DNA of 64,000 bases from Streptomyces sp. NRRL S-1022 (lineage in GTDB: Bacteria > Actinomycetota > Actinomycetes > Streptomycetales > Streptomycetaceae): positions 310,001 to 374,000 of the forward strand of contig NZ_JOIU01000005.1 in NCBI RefSeq assembly GCF_000720135.1, in the 5' to 3' direction. Below the pieces are notes generated by a model, which was not told where the DNA came from, did no database searches, and saw only the letters and a list, made by a program, of their open reading frames with translations. Shown here piece after piece: positions 35,990 to 42,449 of this stretch (its first letter is position 1; each line of letters begins with the position of its first letter). Made by a program: the position numbers and the translations under genes.

Positions 35990-36548
35990 GGCACCATAGT
36001 TCGAGGGTCGGCTATGCGTGCAGCCGCCATGTCGGCTCGCGAAAGGGCCGTTCAGGGACTCGAAGGTGGTCGAAACGAGTGCTGTCCGGGACGCGTAGTT
36101 CGGGGTGATTTGACGCTGCGGTGCTGGCTCCCGTGCTGGTTTGGTGCTGACTAAAAGCCCACCTCACCGTACGAGGCGCTGTGCCTGCACGTGGTACGCG
36201 TTCGTCCCAGCAGATTCTTGGTCTGCTGGTGGTACACGCCTGACCTCGCTCCTGACCTGCGACAAAGAGTGGAAACGTCGCGTGCCAGGCTGAGTCGGAC
36301 CGCACCTGGTCCGGATCTTGATGAGTGGTACGTGGTGCTAGCGAGCGGGCCGCGGTACCACATGGCACAGGTTGTGAAGACCGTCCAGGGGTGTCTACGC
36401 CAGTCCAGCACGGGCATGAAATCGCAGGTCAGGGCCTGCTGGTCTGGGAGGGTCCGCCCAGTTGGTGATCGCTGTGTGATAGGCGGGTGATACGGCGAGG
36501 CCCCGCCGGGCCGCCCACGGGACCGCTACGCGGAGCTGTGAGACGACG
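35990..36548. other. Non-coding stretch with four GTGGTAC motifs
   Basis: No convincing gene. GTGGTAC occurs at 36191, 36229 and 36325 and inverted at 36355, within 171 bases. A hairpin with arms CCAGCAGA/TCTGCTGG lies at 36207-36229. Base composition is lower in G+C than the flanks. It marks the left border of the accessory region and may be an old recombination site or regulator-binding cluster. Confidence 0.45.
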
Positions 36549-36578
36549 AAGCCGCACCGGAGGGCTCTGGTGCGGCTT
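36549..36578. terminator. Perfect hairpin, terminator-like
   Basis: Arms AAGCCGCACC and GGTGCGGCTT pair fully, with a further GAG/CTC inside. It lies in non-coding DNA and no intact gene precedes it on either strand, so it is probably left from a lost gene. Confidence 0.55.
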
Positions 36579-36924
36579 GGTCTGAGAGCGGGTGCTCTGG
36601 CGCGCACGATGCGGTCGGTGCCGCATGCGGTTCGTGTTCCTGTGACGCTCTCGGGGTGCGCCGACTTTGCGATCGCAATCGCCCCGAGGTGCGGTGCCGC
36701 AGGGCTGCCCCACCCAGGCGGCGTCCTGAGAGGCCACCTCCGAGGCCGGGCACGGGTCGGGACCTTGTCAGTAGAGTGAGAGGGGTGGAGGAGTGAACGC
36801 CGCCCTTCAGGCTCCTGCCGCAGGCGACATCCCCGGGACCCCCGAGGAATGGACCACGCCTGACATGCCTGCCGCATGCGCAACCCGGGCGGAGAGGACG
36901 CCGGGGGAGGGTGTGCCGACCTCA

Positions 36925-37042
36925 TCGGTGCGGCGGCTGCACACGGAGATCCGCCGCAGAACAGACGTGGCCGGGATCTTTCCGACCGCGCCCTGGCGAG
37001 GTTGTCGGCGCCGTCCCGGCCGAGCAGAACGGCGCATGGACC
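36925..37042 (+). pseudogene. Remnant of an IS256-type transposase C-terminus
   Basis: One frame encodes SVRRLHTEIRRRTDVAGIFP and, after a shift, another encodes VVGAVPAEQNGAWT. Joined, they match the usual end of IS256-family transposases in actinomycetes (the RLxxEIRRRTDVVGIFP ... LVGAVLAEQxDEW pattern). The rest of the gene and both IS ends are gone. The preceding 350 bases (36579-36924) hold no recognisable gene. Confidence 0.65.
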
Positions 37043-37068
37043 GCGTTCACCGCTGCGTGGCAACCACT

Positions 37069-37302
37069 TCAGTCGTTCGTGCATTTTCCGGAGGTGCCGA
37101 CGCCGCCGCCGACTTCTGCCTGGCTGAAGATGCCCGTCGACGTGTCCCGTTCCGTGCTGCTGTCATCGCACGGTCGGAAGTCGAAGAACTCCGGCAGCGT
37201 GCAGAACCCGCGATCAGCCATGGCTCGCGCGACTATCGACACGTACTCGTCGGCAGCCAACCACCCAGCGCCCGCACCGGCGGTGGGGACATCAATGCTC
37301 AT
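37069..37302 (-). CDS. Possible small gene, function unknown
   Basis: A 77-residue frame opening MSIDVPTAGAGAGWLAADEY. An unusually good ribosome site (GAAGGTGA, 8 bases before the ATG) and G/C-rich third positions in the first two thirds support it. The C-terminal third (after DFRPCDD) looks non-conserved, so it may be a truncated gene in this remnant-rich stretch. I do not recognise a family. Confidence 0.35.
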   Translation of the reverse strand: MSIDVPTAGAGAGWLAADEYVSIVARAMADRGFCTLPEFFDFRPCDDSSTERDTSTGIFSQAEVGGGVGTSGKCTND

Positions 37303-37708
37303 GGCAGCGTCACCTTCGGACAGCGGCAGACTAGACGCCGACTCCGACTTCGCCAGAGATGTCCGGACCGGCTTTGCCGTCCTACACCATCGACGGCGCA
37401 GTCTGCGGAAGGCACGAGGCGAGTGCAGAATCTGGTTGCAGTGGGCGGCCTGGCGTCGGTGTCCGGCGCTGTTCCCGCAGGAGTCGCCGCCGCCCATGGC
37501 CGGCTCGGGCCTTGGCAGGAGTGACGCTCGGCGCCGGTGGGTGCCATCCGGCGGATTCCCTGTCAAGTGCAGCATGTTGACATGAACGGCCCACCCCTCG
37601 GCTCAATCGATGACCGGGCTGCAGCGTTAGACGGAGCTCGGTCCCTCGCCGGACGAGTCGGCCCGGGATTGCGTCCACTGGAGACGTTGCGGTTCCGCTA
37701 CTTGGTGT

Positions 37709-37743
37709 TACCGTATAGCGGTACTCGGTATCACGCAGTACCG
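37709..37743. promoter_or_regulatory. Overlapping palindromes before the padR operon
   Basis: TACCGTATAGCGGTA (37709-37723) is symmetric about its centre, and CGGTACT (37719-37725) pairs with AGTACCG (37737-37743). Two overlapping inverted repeats 23-57 bases before the PadR start are what an autoregulated PadR promoter would show; TATAGC may be the -10. Confidence 0.6.
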
Positions 37744-37765
37744 GCAAGGCTGAGGAGCACCCGCG

Positions 37766-38092
37766 ATGGACGACCTGACGGAGATGTTGAAGGGCACGCT
37801 CGAAGGGTGCGTGCTCGAGATCATTGGCAGCGAGGAAACGTACGGGTACGCCATCACTCGCCAGCTGAACGAGCTCGGCTTCGCCGACGTCATCGAGGGG
37901 ACGGTGTACACGATCTTGCTGCGGCTGGAGAGGAACGGGCTCGTCCAAGTGACGAAACGTCCATCCGGGGTCGGTCCGCCGCGCAAGTTCTACGCGCTCA
38001 ACGATGCCGGACGCGAGGAACTCGCGAAGTTCTGGGCGAAATGGCAGTACCTCTCATCGCGCATCAACAGGCTCAAGGAGGGCGGGAGATGA
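37766..38092 (+). CDS. PadR-family transcriptional regulator
   Basis: A 108-residue PadR repressor. The winged helix is clear: LKGTLEGCVLEIIGSEETYG with YAITRQLNELGF, then EGTVYTILLRLERNGLV and the wing TKRPSGVGPPRKFYALNDAG. Small PadR proteins of this type pair with DUF1048 proteins in firmicutes and actinomycetes and often sense antibiotics or cell-envelope stress. The stop overlaps the next gene by ATGA. Palindromes upstream suggest autoregulation. Confidence 0.9.
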   Translation: MDDLTEMLKGTLEGCVLEIIGSEETYGYAITRQLNELGFADVIEGTVYTILLRLERNGLVQVTKRPSGVGPPRKFYALNDAGREELAKFWAKWQYLSSRINRLKEGGR

Positions 38093-38445
38093 ACTTCTGG
38101 GAGAAGGTCACAGGCAGCGATCTCACCAGGGATTGGAAGGCGTTCGAAGTCCGGGTCGAGGCCCTGCCGGACGGCTACCGGGCAGCGTGGGACCAGATCG
38201 TCGCGCACCTCTTCCCCTACGGGGACTTCACCGGCCGCACCCTGACACCGATCCTCGACTCCGCCCTGGGGCTGCTCGAAGTGTCGGCAGCGGACGGGCA
38301 GAGCGTCCACGAGGTGCTCGGCGACGACATCCAGGGCTTTTGCACAGCGCTGGCCGGCGGAGCAGGGGCCCGGACCTATCGCGACCGGTGGCGCGAGCAG
38401 TTGAACAGGAACGTCGCAAGGAAATTGAGCCGGCTGGGAGGCTGA
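38089..38445 (+). CDS. DUF1048 protein (first copy)
   Basis: A 118-residue DUF1048 protein: MNFWEKVTGSDLTRDWKAFE, LPDGYRAAWDQIVAHLFPYG, and VLGDDIQGFCTALAGGAG. The family is all-helical and forms small bundles; no activity is known, but it is regularly co-transcribed with PadR. Its ATG overlaps the padR stop. The next gene is a second DUF1048 protein, one base away. Confidence 0.88.
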   Translation: MNFWEKVTGSDLTRDWKAFEVRVEALPDGYRAAWDQIVAHLFPYGDFTGRTLTPILDSALGLLEVSAADGQSVHEVLGDDIQGFCTALAGGAGARTYRDRWREQLNRNVARKLSRLGG

Positions 38446-38446
38446 C

Positions 38447-38773
38447 GTGAGCATCCAAGACATCATCGAAGGCAAGAAACAGTGGCGGGCGCACATGGCC
38501 CGGGTCAAGGCACTCCCGCCGGACTACCAGATCGTCTACAAGGAGATGCAGAAGTACCTGTTCAAGGTCGGACCGGTCAGCCTGTCCGACGGGCCCCTCC
38601 TCCCGGGGATCGTCGACTTCTTCGAGGAGGGAGTCGCCGCGAGCAAGGGAGTTTTGGAACTCATCGGCACCGACGTCGCCGCGTTCTGCGACGACCTGAT
38701 CAAGGACTCTCCCACCTACGCGGATGCCTACCAGGAATCCATTAGCGGGGAACCCGGCGTGGCCAGCGAGTGA
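38447..38773 (+). CDS. DUF1048 protein (second copy)
   Basis: A 108-residue paralogue of the preceding gene: MSIQDIIEGKKQWRAHMARV, LPPDYQIVYKEMQKYLFKVG, and IGTDVAAFCDDLIKDS. It keeps the DUF1048 pattern with the terminal D(V/I)xxFC segment. GTG start one base after the upstream stop. The PadR-DUF1048-DUF1048 unit is probably a single transcript. Confidence 0.87.
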   Translation: MSIQDIIEGKKQWRAHMARVKALPPDYQIVYKEMQKYLFKVGPVSLSDGPLLPGIVDFFEEGVAASKGVLELIGTDVAAFCDDLIKDSPTYADAYQESISGEPGVASE

Positions 38774-38912
38774 CAGCCGCCGGACCGGTTGGCGACGCTG
38801 CGGGGTTCCACCACACCGGGTTCATGGCGTCGTGTGTGTCGGTCCCGAAGGCTGGGGCTGGGCGGGTGAGGGAAGACCACGGTCGCTGTCCCTGGCGGGC
38901 TTGCCCCGAAGG

Positions 38913-39431
38913 TCAGGAGAGCCCCGATGCCCGGAGCACCGCCTGCACCGTCTCCTCGTCGATGCGGTCGCCCAGCCGGTGCAGGACTTCCGAGCCCTGG
39001 CGCAGGGTTCCCCGTTCCAGGGAGCGGCGGACGCCGGTGTCGAGTTCGTGCCAGATCAGTGGATTCGCGGTCAGGACCCGGGGGTCGAGTTCCAGGCGGT
39101 GGCCGTACACGTCCCTCAGGACCAGGTGGGAGGAGACGCCGTCGTACTGCCGTACGGCTGCCAGCGCGTCCGTGCGGACGATGTGCCGACGCCAGGGGGT
39201 GCGTACTGCGAGCCAGCCGGAGCCCGCACTTACCCGCTGCGGAAGCAGGACAGCGCACACTGCGGCCGACAGTGTGACCCACAGCAGGGCACGCAGAGGC
39301 GTCAGGCTTCCTGAGTCCCAGTCGATCAGGAGGCTCAGGGCGCAGAAGAGCAGGGCGCAGCCCGCCGCGAGCCGGGCGCTGCCGCGCCAGTGGCGGTCGC
39401 CCGCCGCCCCAGGCGGTCCGCTCCGTCCCAT
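38913..39431 (-). CDS. Membrane protein with PH-like domain, function unknown
   Basis: A 172-residue protein: two membrane helices near the N-terminus (LAAGCALLFCALSLLIDW and ALLWVTLSAAVCAVLLP), then a cytoplasmic beta-rich PH-like domain (WLAVRTPWRRHIVRTDALAA, VLRDVYGHRLELDPRVL) and a C-terminal helix ending TVQAVLRASGLS. Common in Streptomyces, role unknown. The IS630-type element is inserted 55 bases upstream of its start, possibly separating it from its promoter. Confidence 0.75.
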   Translation of the reverse strand: MGRSGPPGAAGDRHWRGSARLAAGCALLFCALSLLIDWDSGSLTPLRALLWVTLSAAVCAVLLPQRVSAGSGWLAVRTPWRRHIVRTDALAAVRQYDGVSSHLVLRDVYGHRLELDPRVLTANPLIWHELDTGVRRSLERGTLRQGSEVLHRLGDRIDEETVQAVLRASGLS

Positions 39432-39487
39432 GCCCTCGACGCTAGGCGGGCGCACCGGTTCCGGCGACCGTTCCTTACGGGGCCCTA

Positions 39488-39511
39488 GTGCCGCATCAAG
39501 CAACGTTTGCC
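39488..39511 (+). repeat. Left terminal inverted repeat of the IS630-type element
   Basis: Begins GTGCCGCATCA and ends CAACGTTTGCC; preceded by the target TA. Confidence 0.9.
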
Positions 39512-39530
39512 CTGCCTGTACGGTCAGGGC

Positions 39531-39797
39531 ATGGATGCCAGCGGTCGGCCAACTCTTGATGAGATCGAGGATCGCTTCGTTGAGCTTGTCGCGGGTCGGC
39601 TGCCCCGGGACGAGGCCGACCGCTGGGCGGCGAGGTGGGTAATGGAGGACGGGATCGTCTGGAACGACCTCTCCTGGTGGGCGCTGAATCGCCTCTACGG
39701 AATCGATCTCCCCGCGGGCGGAAGCGGCGGCTACCTGCACGACGACGAACAGGTACGGGCATGGCTCGCTGAGCTGAGGAAACGCCGAGCGATGTGA
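39531..39797 (+). CDS. Passenger gene: 88-residue protein of unknown function
   Basis: A small acidic-then-basic protein: MDASGRPTLDEIEDRFVEL, DRWAARWVMEDGIVWNDLSW, and YLHDDEQVRAWLAELRKRR. Tryptophan-rich and compact; it has the look of a small regulatory or immunity-type protein but I do not recognise a family. It lies wholly within the element, 19 bases from the left end, and reads toward the transposase 50 bases away, so the two may be co-transcribed. Codon use is normal for the host. Confidence 0.7.
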   Translation: MDASGRPTLDEIEDRFVELVAGRLPRDEADRWAARWVMEDGIVWNDLSWWALNRLYGIDLPAGGSGGYLHDDEQVRAWLAELRKRRAM

Positions 39798-39846
39798 AGC
39801 GGCCGCAGCGCCGTCCCCAAGTCCCGGTCGCTGCCAGGATGTGCGC

Positions 39847-40980
39847 ATGGCCGAACGGGTGCGGGTACGGGAGATCGATGACGACGAGGGCCGAAGACTG
39901 CTGCGGATCATCCGCAGGGGCACGGGGTCGGTGGTGACCTGGCGGCGGGCCCAGATGGTGCTGTTATCCGCGCAGGGCATGCCCGTGGCGAAGATCGCCG
40001 AGGTGACGTTCACCAGCGCGGACCGGGTCAGGGACGTGATCCACAACTTCAACACCGACGGCTTCGACTCGCTCTACCCCAAGTACAGGGGCGGCCGACC
40101 CAGAACTTTCACCCTGCCCGAGCGCCGGGAAATCAAGAAGATCGCCAAGTCTAAGCCGGCCGAGCACGGCCTGCCGTTCTCGACCTGGAGCCTGGCCAAA
40201 CTGGCCGACTTCCTGGTCGCCGAGGGGGTGGTCGACGACATCAGCCACGAGGGCCTTCGGGTCCTGCTCCGCGAGGAGGGCGTCTCCTTTCAACGCATAA
40301 AGACCTGGAAGACCTCCCGCGACCCCGACTACGCGGCCAAGAAGGCCCGAGTCGAGCATCTGTACGCGATCGCCGACGGCGAGGTCATATCCGAGGACGG
40401 CGAGCCCGAAGTCGTCTTATGCCTCGACGAGTTCGGCCCCCTCAACCTCCAGCCCCACCCCGGACGGCACTGGGCCGAGCGCGGCGGACGACACAAGGAC
40501 CCCGACCGGGAGCCCAGGCCCCGCCGGCGGGCGACCTACACCCGCCCGCACGGGGTCAGGCACCTGTTCGCCGCCTACGACCTCAGCAAGGACAAGCTCT
40601 ACGGCCACATCAAGCCGAAGAAGAACCGGACCAGGTTCCTGGAGTTCTGCCGCTACCTGCGCAGCCTCTACCCGCCCCAGATCCGGATCGCGATCGTGCT
40701 CGACAACTTCTCCCCGCACCTGACCACGAAGAAGGACACCCGGGTCGGCGACTGGGCCACGGCCAACAACGTCGAGTTCGCCTACACCCCGACCAACAGC
40801 TCCTGGCTGAACCGCATCGAAGCCCACTTCACCGCCCTTCGCTACTTCGCACTGGACGGCACCGACCACGCCAGCCACAAAGAGCAGGGAAGCATGATCC
40901 GCCGCTACATCATCTGGCGGAACAAGCACGCCGCCGACGAACGCCTTCGCGAGGTCGTGAACAGGGCGAACGTTGCCTGA
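39847..40980 (+). CDS. IS630-family DDE transposase
   Basis: A 377-residue transposase, full length. N-terminal helix-turn-helix (VTWRRAQMVLLSAQGMPVAK, then RVRDVIHNFNTDGFDSL), a winged-helix part (WSLAKLADFLVAEGVVDDIS), and the DDE domain: Asp in VLCLDEFGPLNLQP, Asp in IAIVLDNFSPHLT, Glu in NSSWLNRIEAHFTALRY. All catalytic residues are present, so it is probably active. The ATG at 39847 follows AGGA; GTG two codons earlier is also possible. The last codons coincide with an internal copy of the element's end sequence. Confidence 0.92.
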   Translation: MAERVRVREIDDDEGRRLLRIIRRGTGSVVTWRRAQMVLLSAQGMPVAKIAEVTFTSADRVRDVIHNFNTDGFDSLYPKYRGGRPRTFTLPERREIKKIAKSKPAEHGLPFSTWSLAKLADFLVAEGVVDDISHEGLRVLLREEGVSFQRIKTWKTSRDPDYAAKKARVEHLYAIADGEVISEDGEPEVVLCLDEFGPLNLQPHPGRHWAERGGRHKDPDREPRPRRRATYTRPHGVRHLFAAYDLSKDKLYGHIKPKKNRTRFLEFCRYLRSLYPPQIRIAIVLDNFSPHLTTKKDTRVGDWATANNVEFAYTPTNSSWLNRIEAHFTALRYFALDGTDHASHKEQGSMIRRYIIWRNKHAADERLREVVNRANVA

Positions 40981-40981
40981 A

Positions 40982-41443
40982 TCAGATGACGGGCCGGCGA
41001 TAGACCTGCCGTGAACCGCCTTCCGGGCCCGGATCGGCGGCCTCGGCTGGGCTGAAACCGAGGCACTCGTAGAAGACGCGTGCACCGCTGGCGACTGCGC
41101 CCGGGTGGTCGGCCCCGAACGTGATCACCTCAATGCTGCCCGGACCGCGTACGAACCTACGTGTCGCGTCAGCCATCAACGCACGACCGACGCCCTTCCC
41201 ACGTTCCTTCTCCGAGACGACGAGCCAGTGGACGTGATAGATCGGGGCCTTGCTGCCAAACAGCAGGCCGCCGAGGACATCCGATCCCGAGACGGCGACG
41301 AGCGCCGTGGACCGGCGAATGTGCTTGTCCACGGCGCGTTGGAAACCAGGGTTCCCAACCATCGGGCCGAACCAGTGCTCGACCTGAGCTGCCAAGCCAA
41401 GAAGGCCAGGGAAGTCCTGCTCTCGCGCAAGTCTGACGATCAC
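40982..41443 (-). CDS. Passenger gene: GNAT acetyltransferase
   Basis: A 153-residue GNAT-fold N-acetyltransferase. Acetyl-CoA binding motif A is VSEKERGKGVGRALMADATR (the RGxGxG/A loop), and motif B is SGARVFYECLGFSPAEA. The substrate is unknown; relatives include antibiotic-modifying and protein-acetylating enzymes. The GTG at 41443 is the last start inside the element; longer in-frame starts would cross the inverted repeat. Its stop is one base from the transposase stop, convergent. Only 20 bases lie between its start and the right end, so its promoter must be in the repeat or outside. Confidence 0.82.
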   Translation of the reverse strand: MIVRLAREQDFPGLLGLAAQVEHWFGPMVGNPGFQRAVDKHIRRSTALVAVSGSDVLGGLLFGSKAPIYHVHWLVVSEKERGKGVGRALMADATRRFVRGPGSIEVITFGADHPGAVASGARVFYECLGFSPAEAADPGPEGGSRQVYRRPVI

Positions 41444-41463
41444 CCGAGCAGTCTGGCAGACGT

Positions 41464-41487
41464 GGCAAACGTTGCCTGATGCGGCAC
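41464..41487 (-). repeat. Right terminal inverted repeat of the IS630-type element
   Basis: Ends TGATGCGGCAC followed by the target TA; one mismatch to the left repeat. A related 16-base copy is found at 40965-40980. Confidence 0.9.
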
Positions 41488-41489
41488 TA

Positions 41490-41543
41490 GCCTTCACCGC
41501 CCTGGCAGCTGCCCTCATCTGCTACCGCAGAATCCCCAAATGA
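41490..41543 (+). pseudogene. Possible end of an IS5-type transposase, interrupted by the IS630 element
   Basis: Reads AFTALAAALICYRRIPK then stop, directly at the right flank of the element. This resembles the conserved last residues of IS5-family transposases in actinomycetes (…AAALICYRRL…). No matching part is seen on the left flank, so it was already truncated. Confidence 0.35.
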
Positions 41544-41552
41544 AATGACCTG

Positions 41553-42275
41553 TTAGTCCAGCTGCCGGTCTATCAGCCGGTGTCCGCCTGCGTCGGTGAT
41601 GATGAGGTTCCATGCCACGCCGTCACCGTCGTCACCGTCCCACCAGGCCGCGAACGCGTCGGCTAGGCGTCGTGCGGCGCCGGTCGCGTCGGCGGTGGAG
41701 TATGTAGTGGACAGCTCGACGTCGTACTCGCCTCTGCCGAGGTGTACGAGGGTGACCCGCTCAACATGGCGAGCGGTGTCGGTGGCGCCATTGCCCGTGG
41801 CCCAGTCGCGGAAGCGGCCACGCAGGTCGGGGGCGTTCTCGCGACGGGTAACGGGGGTGCTCGGCGGACGGGGAGCGCTGTTACCGGCGCCCTGTTTGCA
41901 ACCCAGTACCCATGCTCCGCGATCCCGGGCCACCACGGCCGACGGCTTTGCCGTCAGCGAGCGCCGTACGCATCCACCGTTCACCTCGCGTACGGCCCCT
42001 CCTTTGCCACCTTCGTCGTAGAGGCGCTTGCCCGCTGTATATCCGGCCTCGAAGGCTGCCACGTAATCGGGAGCGGATGAAGACGCGGATTCGGTCGTGG
42101 TCGGGGCGGACAAGGAGGGCGCCGACGGGTGTGCGGAAGCGGAAGGGGATGTCGAATCGGACGGGCCGGAGCACGCGGCCAGCATCAGGCACAGTCCTGC
42201 GGCCAGAGTGAGCATCACGGTCGCCCGTAAGGGCCGGCCGAGCCGGGTGCGAGCGCAGTGCGGTGTCATCGCCAT
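41553..42275 (-). CDS. Secreted lipoprotein, function unknown
   Basis: A 240-residue lipoprotein. Signal peptide with hydrophobic core VMLTLAAGLCLMLAAC; the lipobox LAAC puts Cys at about residue 35. A Ser/Pro/Thr linker follows (~35-68), then a globular domain containing DYVAAFEAGYTAGKRLYDEG, GGCVRRSLTA and WVLGCKQG (two cysteines that may pair), and a C-terminal VAWNLIITDAGGHRLIDRQ. No recognised enzyme motif. Divergent from the WSDGEL-repeat protease, about 175 bases between starts. Confidence 0.8.
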   Translation of the reverse strand: MAMTPHCARTRLGRPLRATVMLTLAAGLCLMLAACSGPSDSTSPSASAHPSAPSLSAPTTTESASSSAPDYVAAFEAGYTAGKRLYDEGGKGGAVREVNGGCVRRSLTAKPSAVVARDRGAWVLGCKQGAGNSAPRPPSTPVTRRENAPDLRGRFRDWATGNGATDTARHVERVTLVHLGRGEYDVELSTTYSTADATGAARRLADAFAAWWDGDDGDGVAWNLIITDAGGHRLIDRQLD

Positions 42276-42449
42276 GCTCAGTCAGATGGTGATCTCGGCG
42301 GTTTGGTTGCCCGTTGCTACGCAAAGTGATCTCTCGCACACGTACGCGATGTTCACGCGTTCGAAAGATACGCTCCTGGCTTGTGTAGATCGCACGCAAA
42401 CGTGGACTGCTGACCACAGTCCCATCAACAACCGTTCATAGGGGGAAAG

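Larger units (their letters stand above)
39488..41487. mobile_element. IS630-type element with two passenger genes, 2,000 bp
   Basis: Bounded by 24-bp inverted repeats with 23 of 24 matches, each flanked by TA (39486-39487 and 41488-41489), the target duplication of IS630/Tc1 elements. Inside are, in order, a small gene of unknown function, an intact DDE transposase, and an acetyltransferase gene on the opposite strand. A third, partial end copy (15 of 16 matches) lies at the transposase stop codon (40965-40980), where an ordinary IS630 would end. The near-identical ends and intact transposase suggest recent insertion. Confidence 0.85.

Noticed and set aside
36191..36490. 99-codon plus-strand frame in the border region
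   Set aside because: Third-position G+C is too low for this genome, no ribosome site, and no family resemblance. Could be a decayed gene, but I cannot support it.
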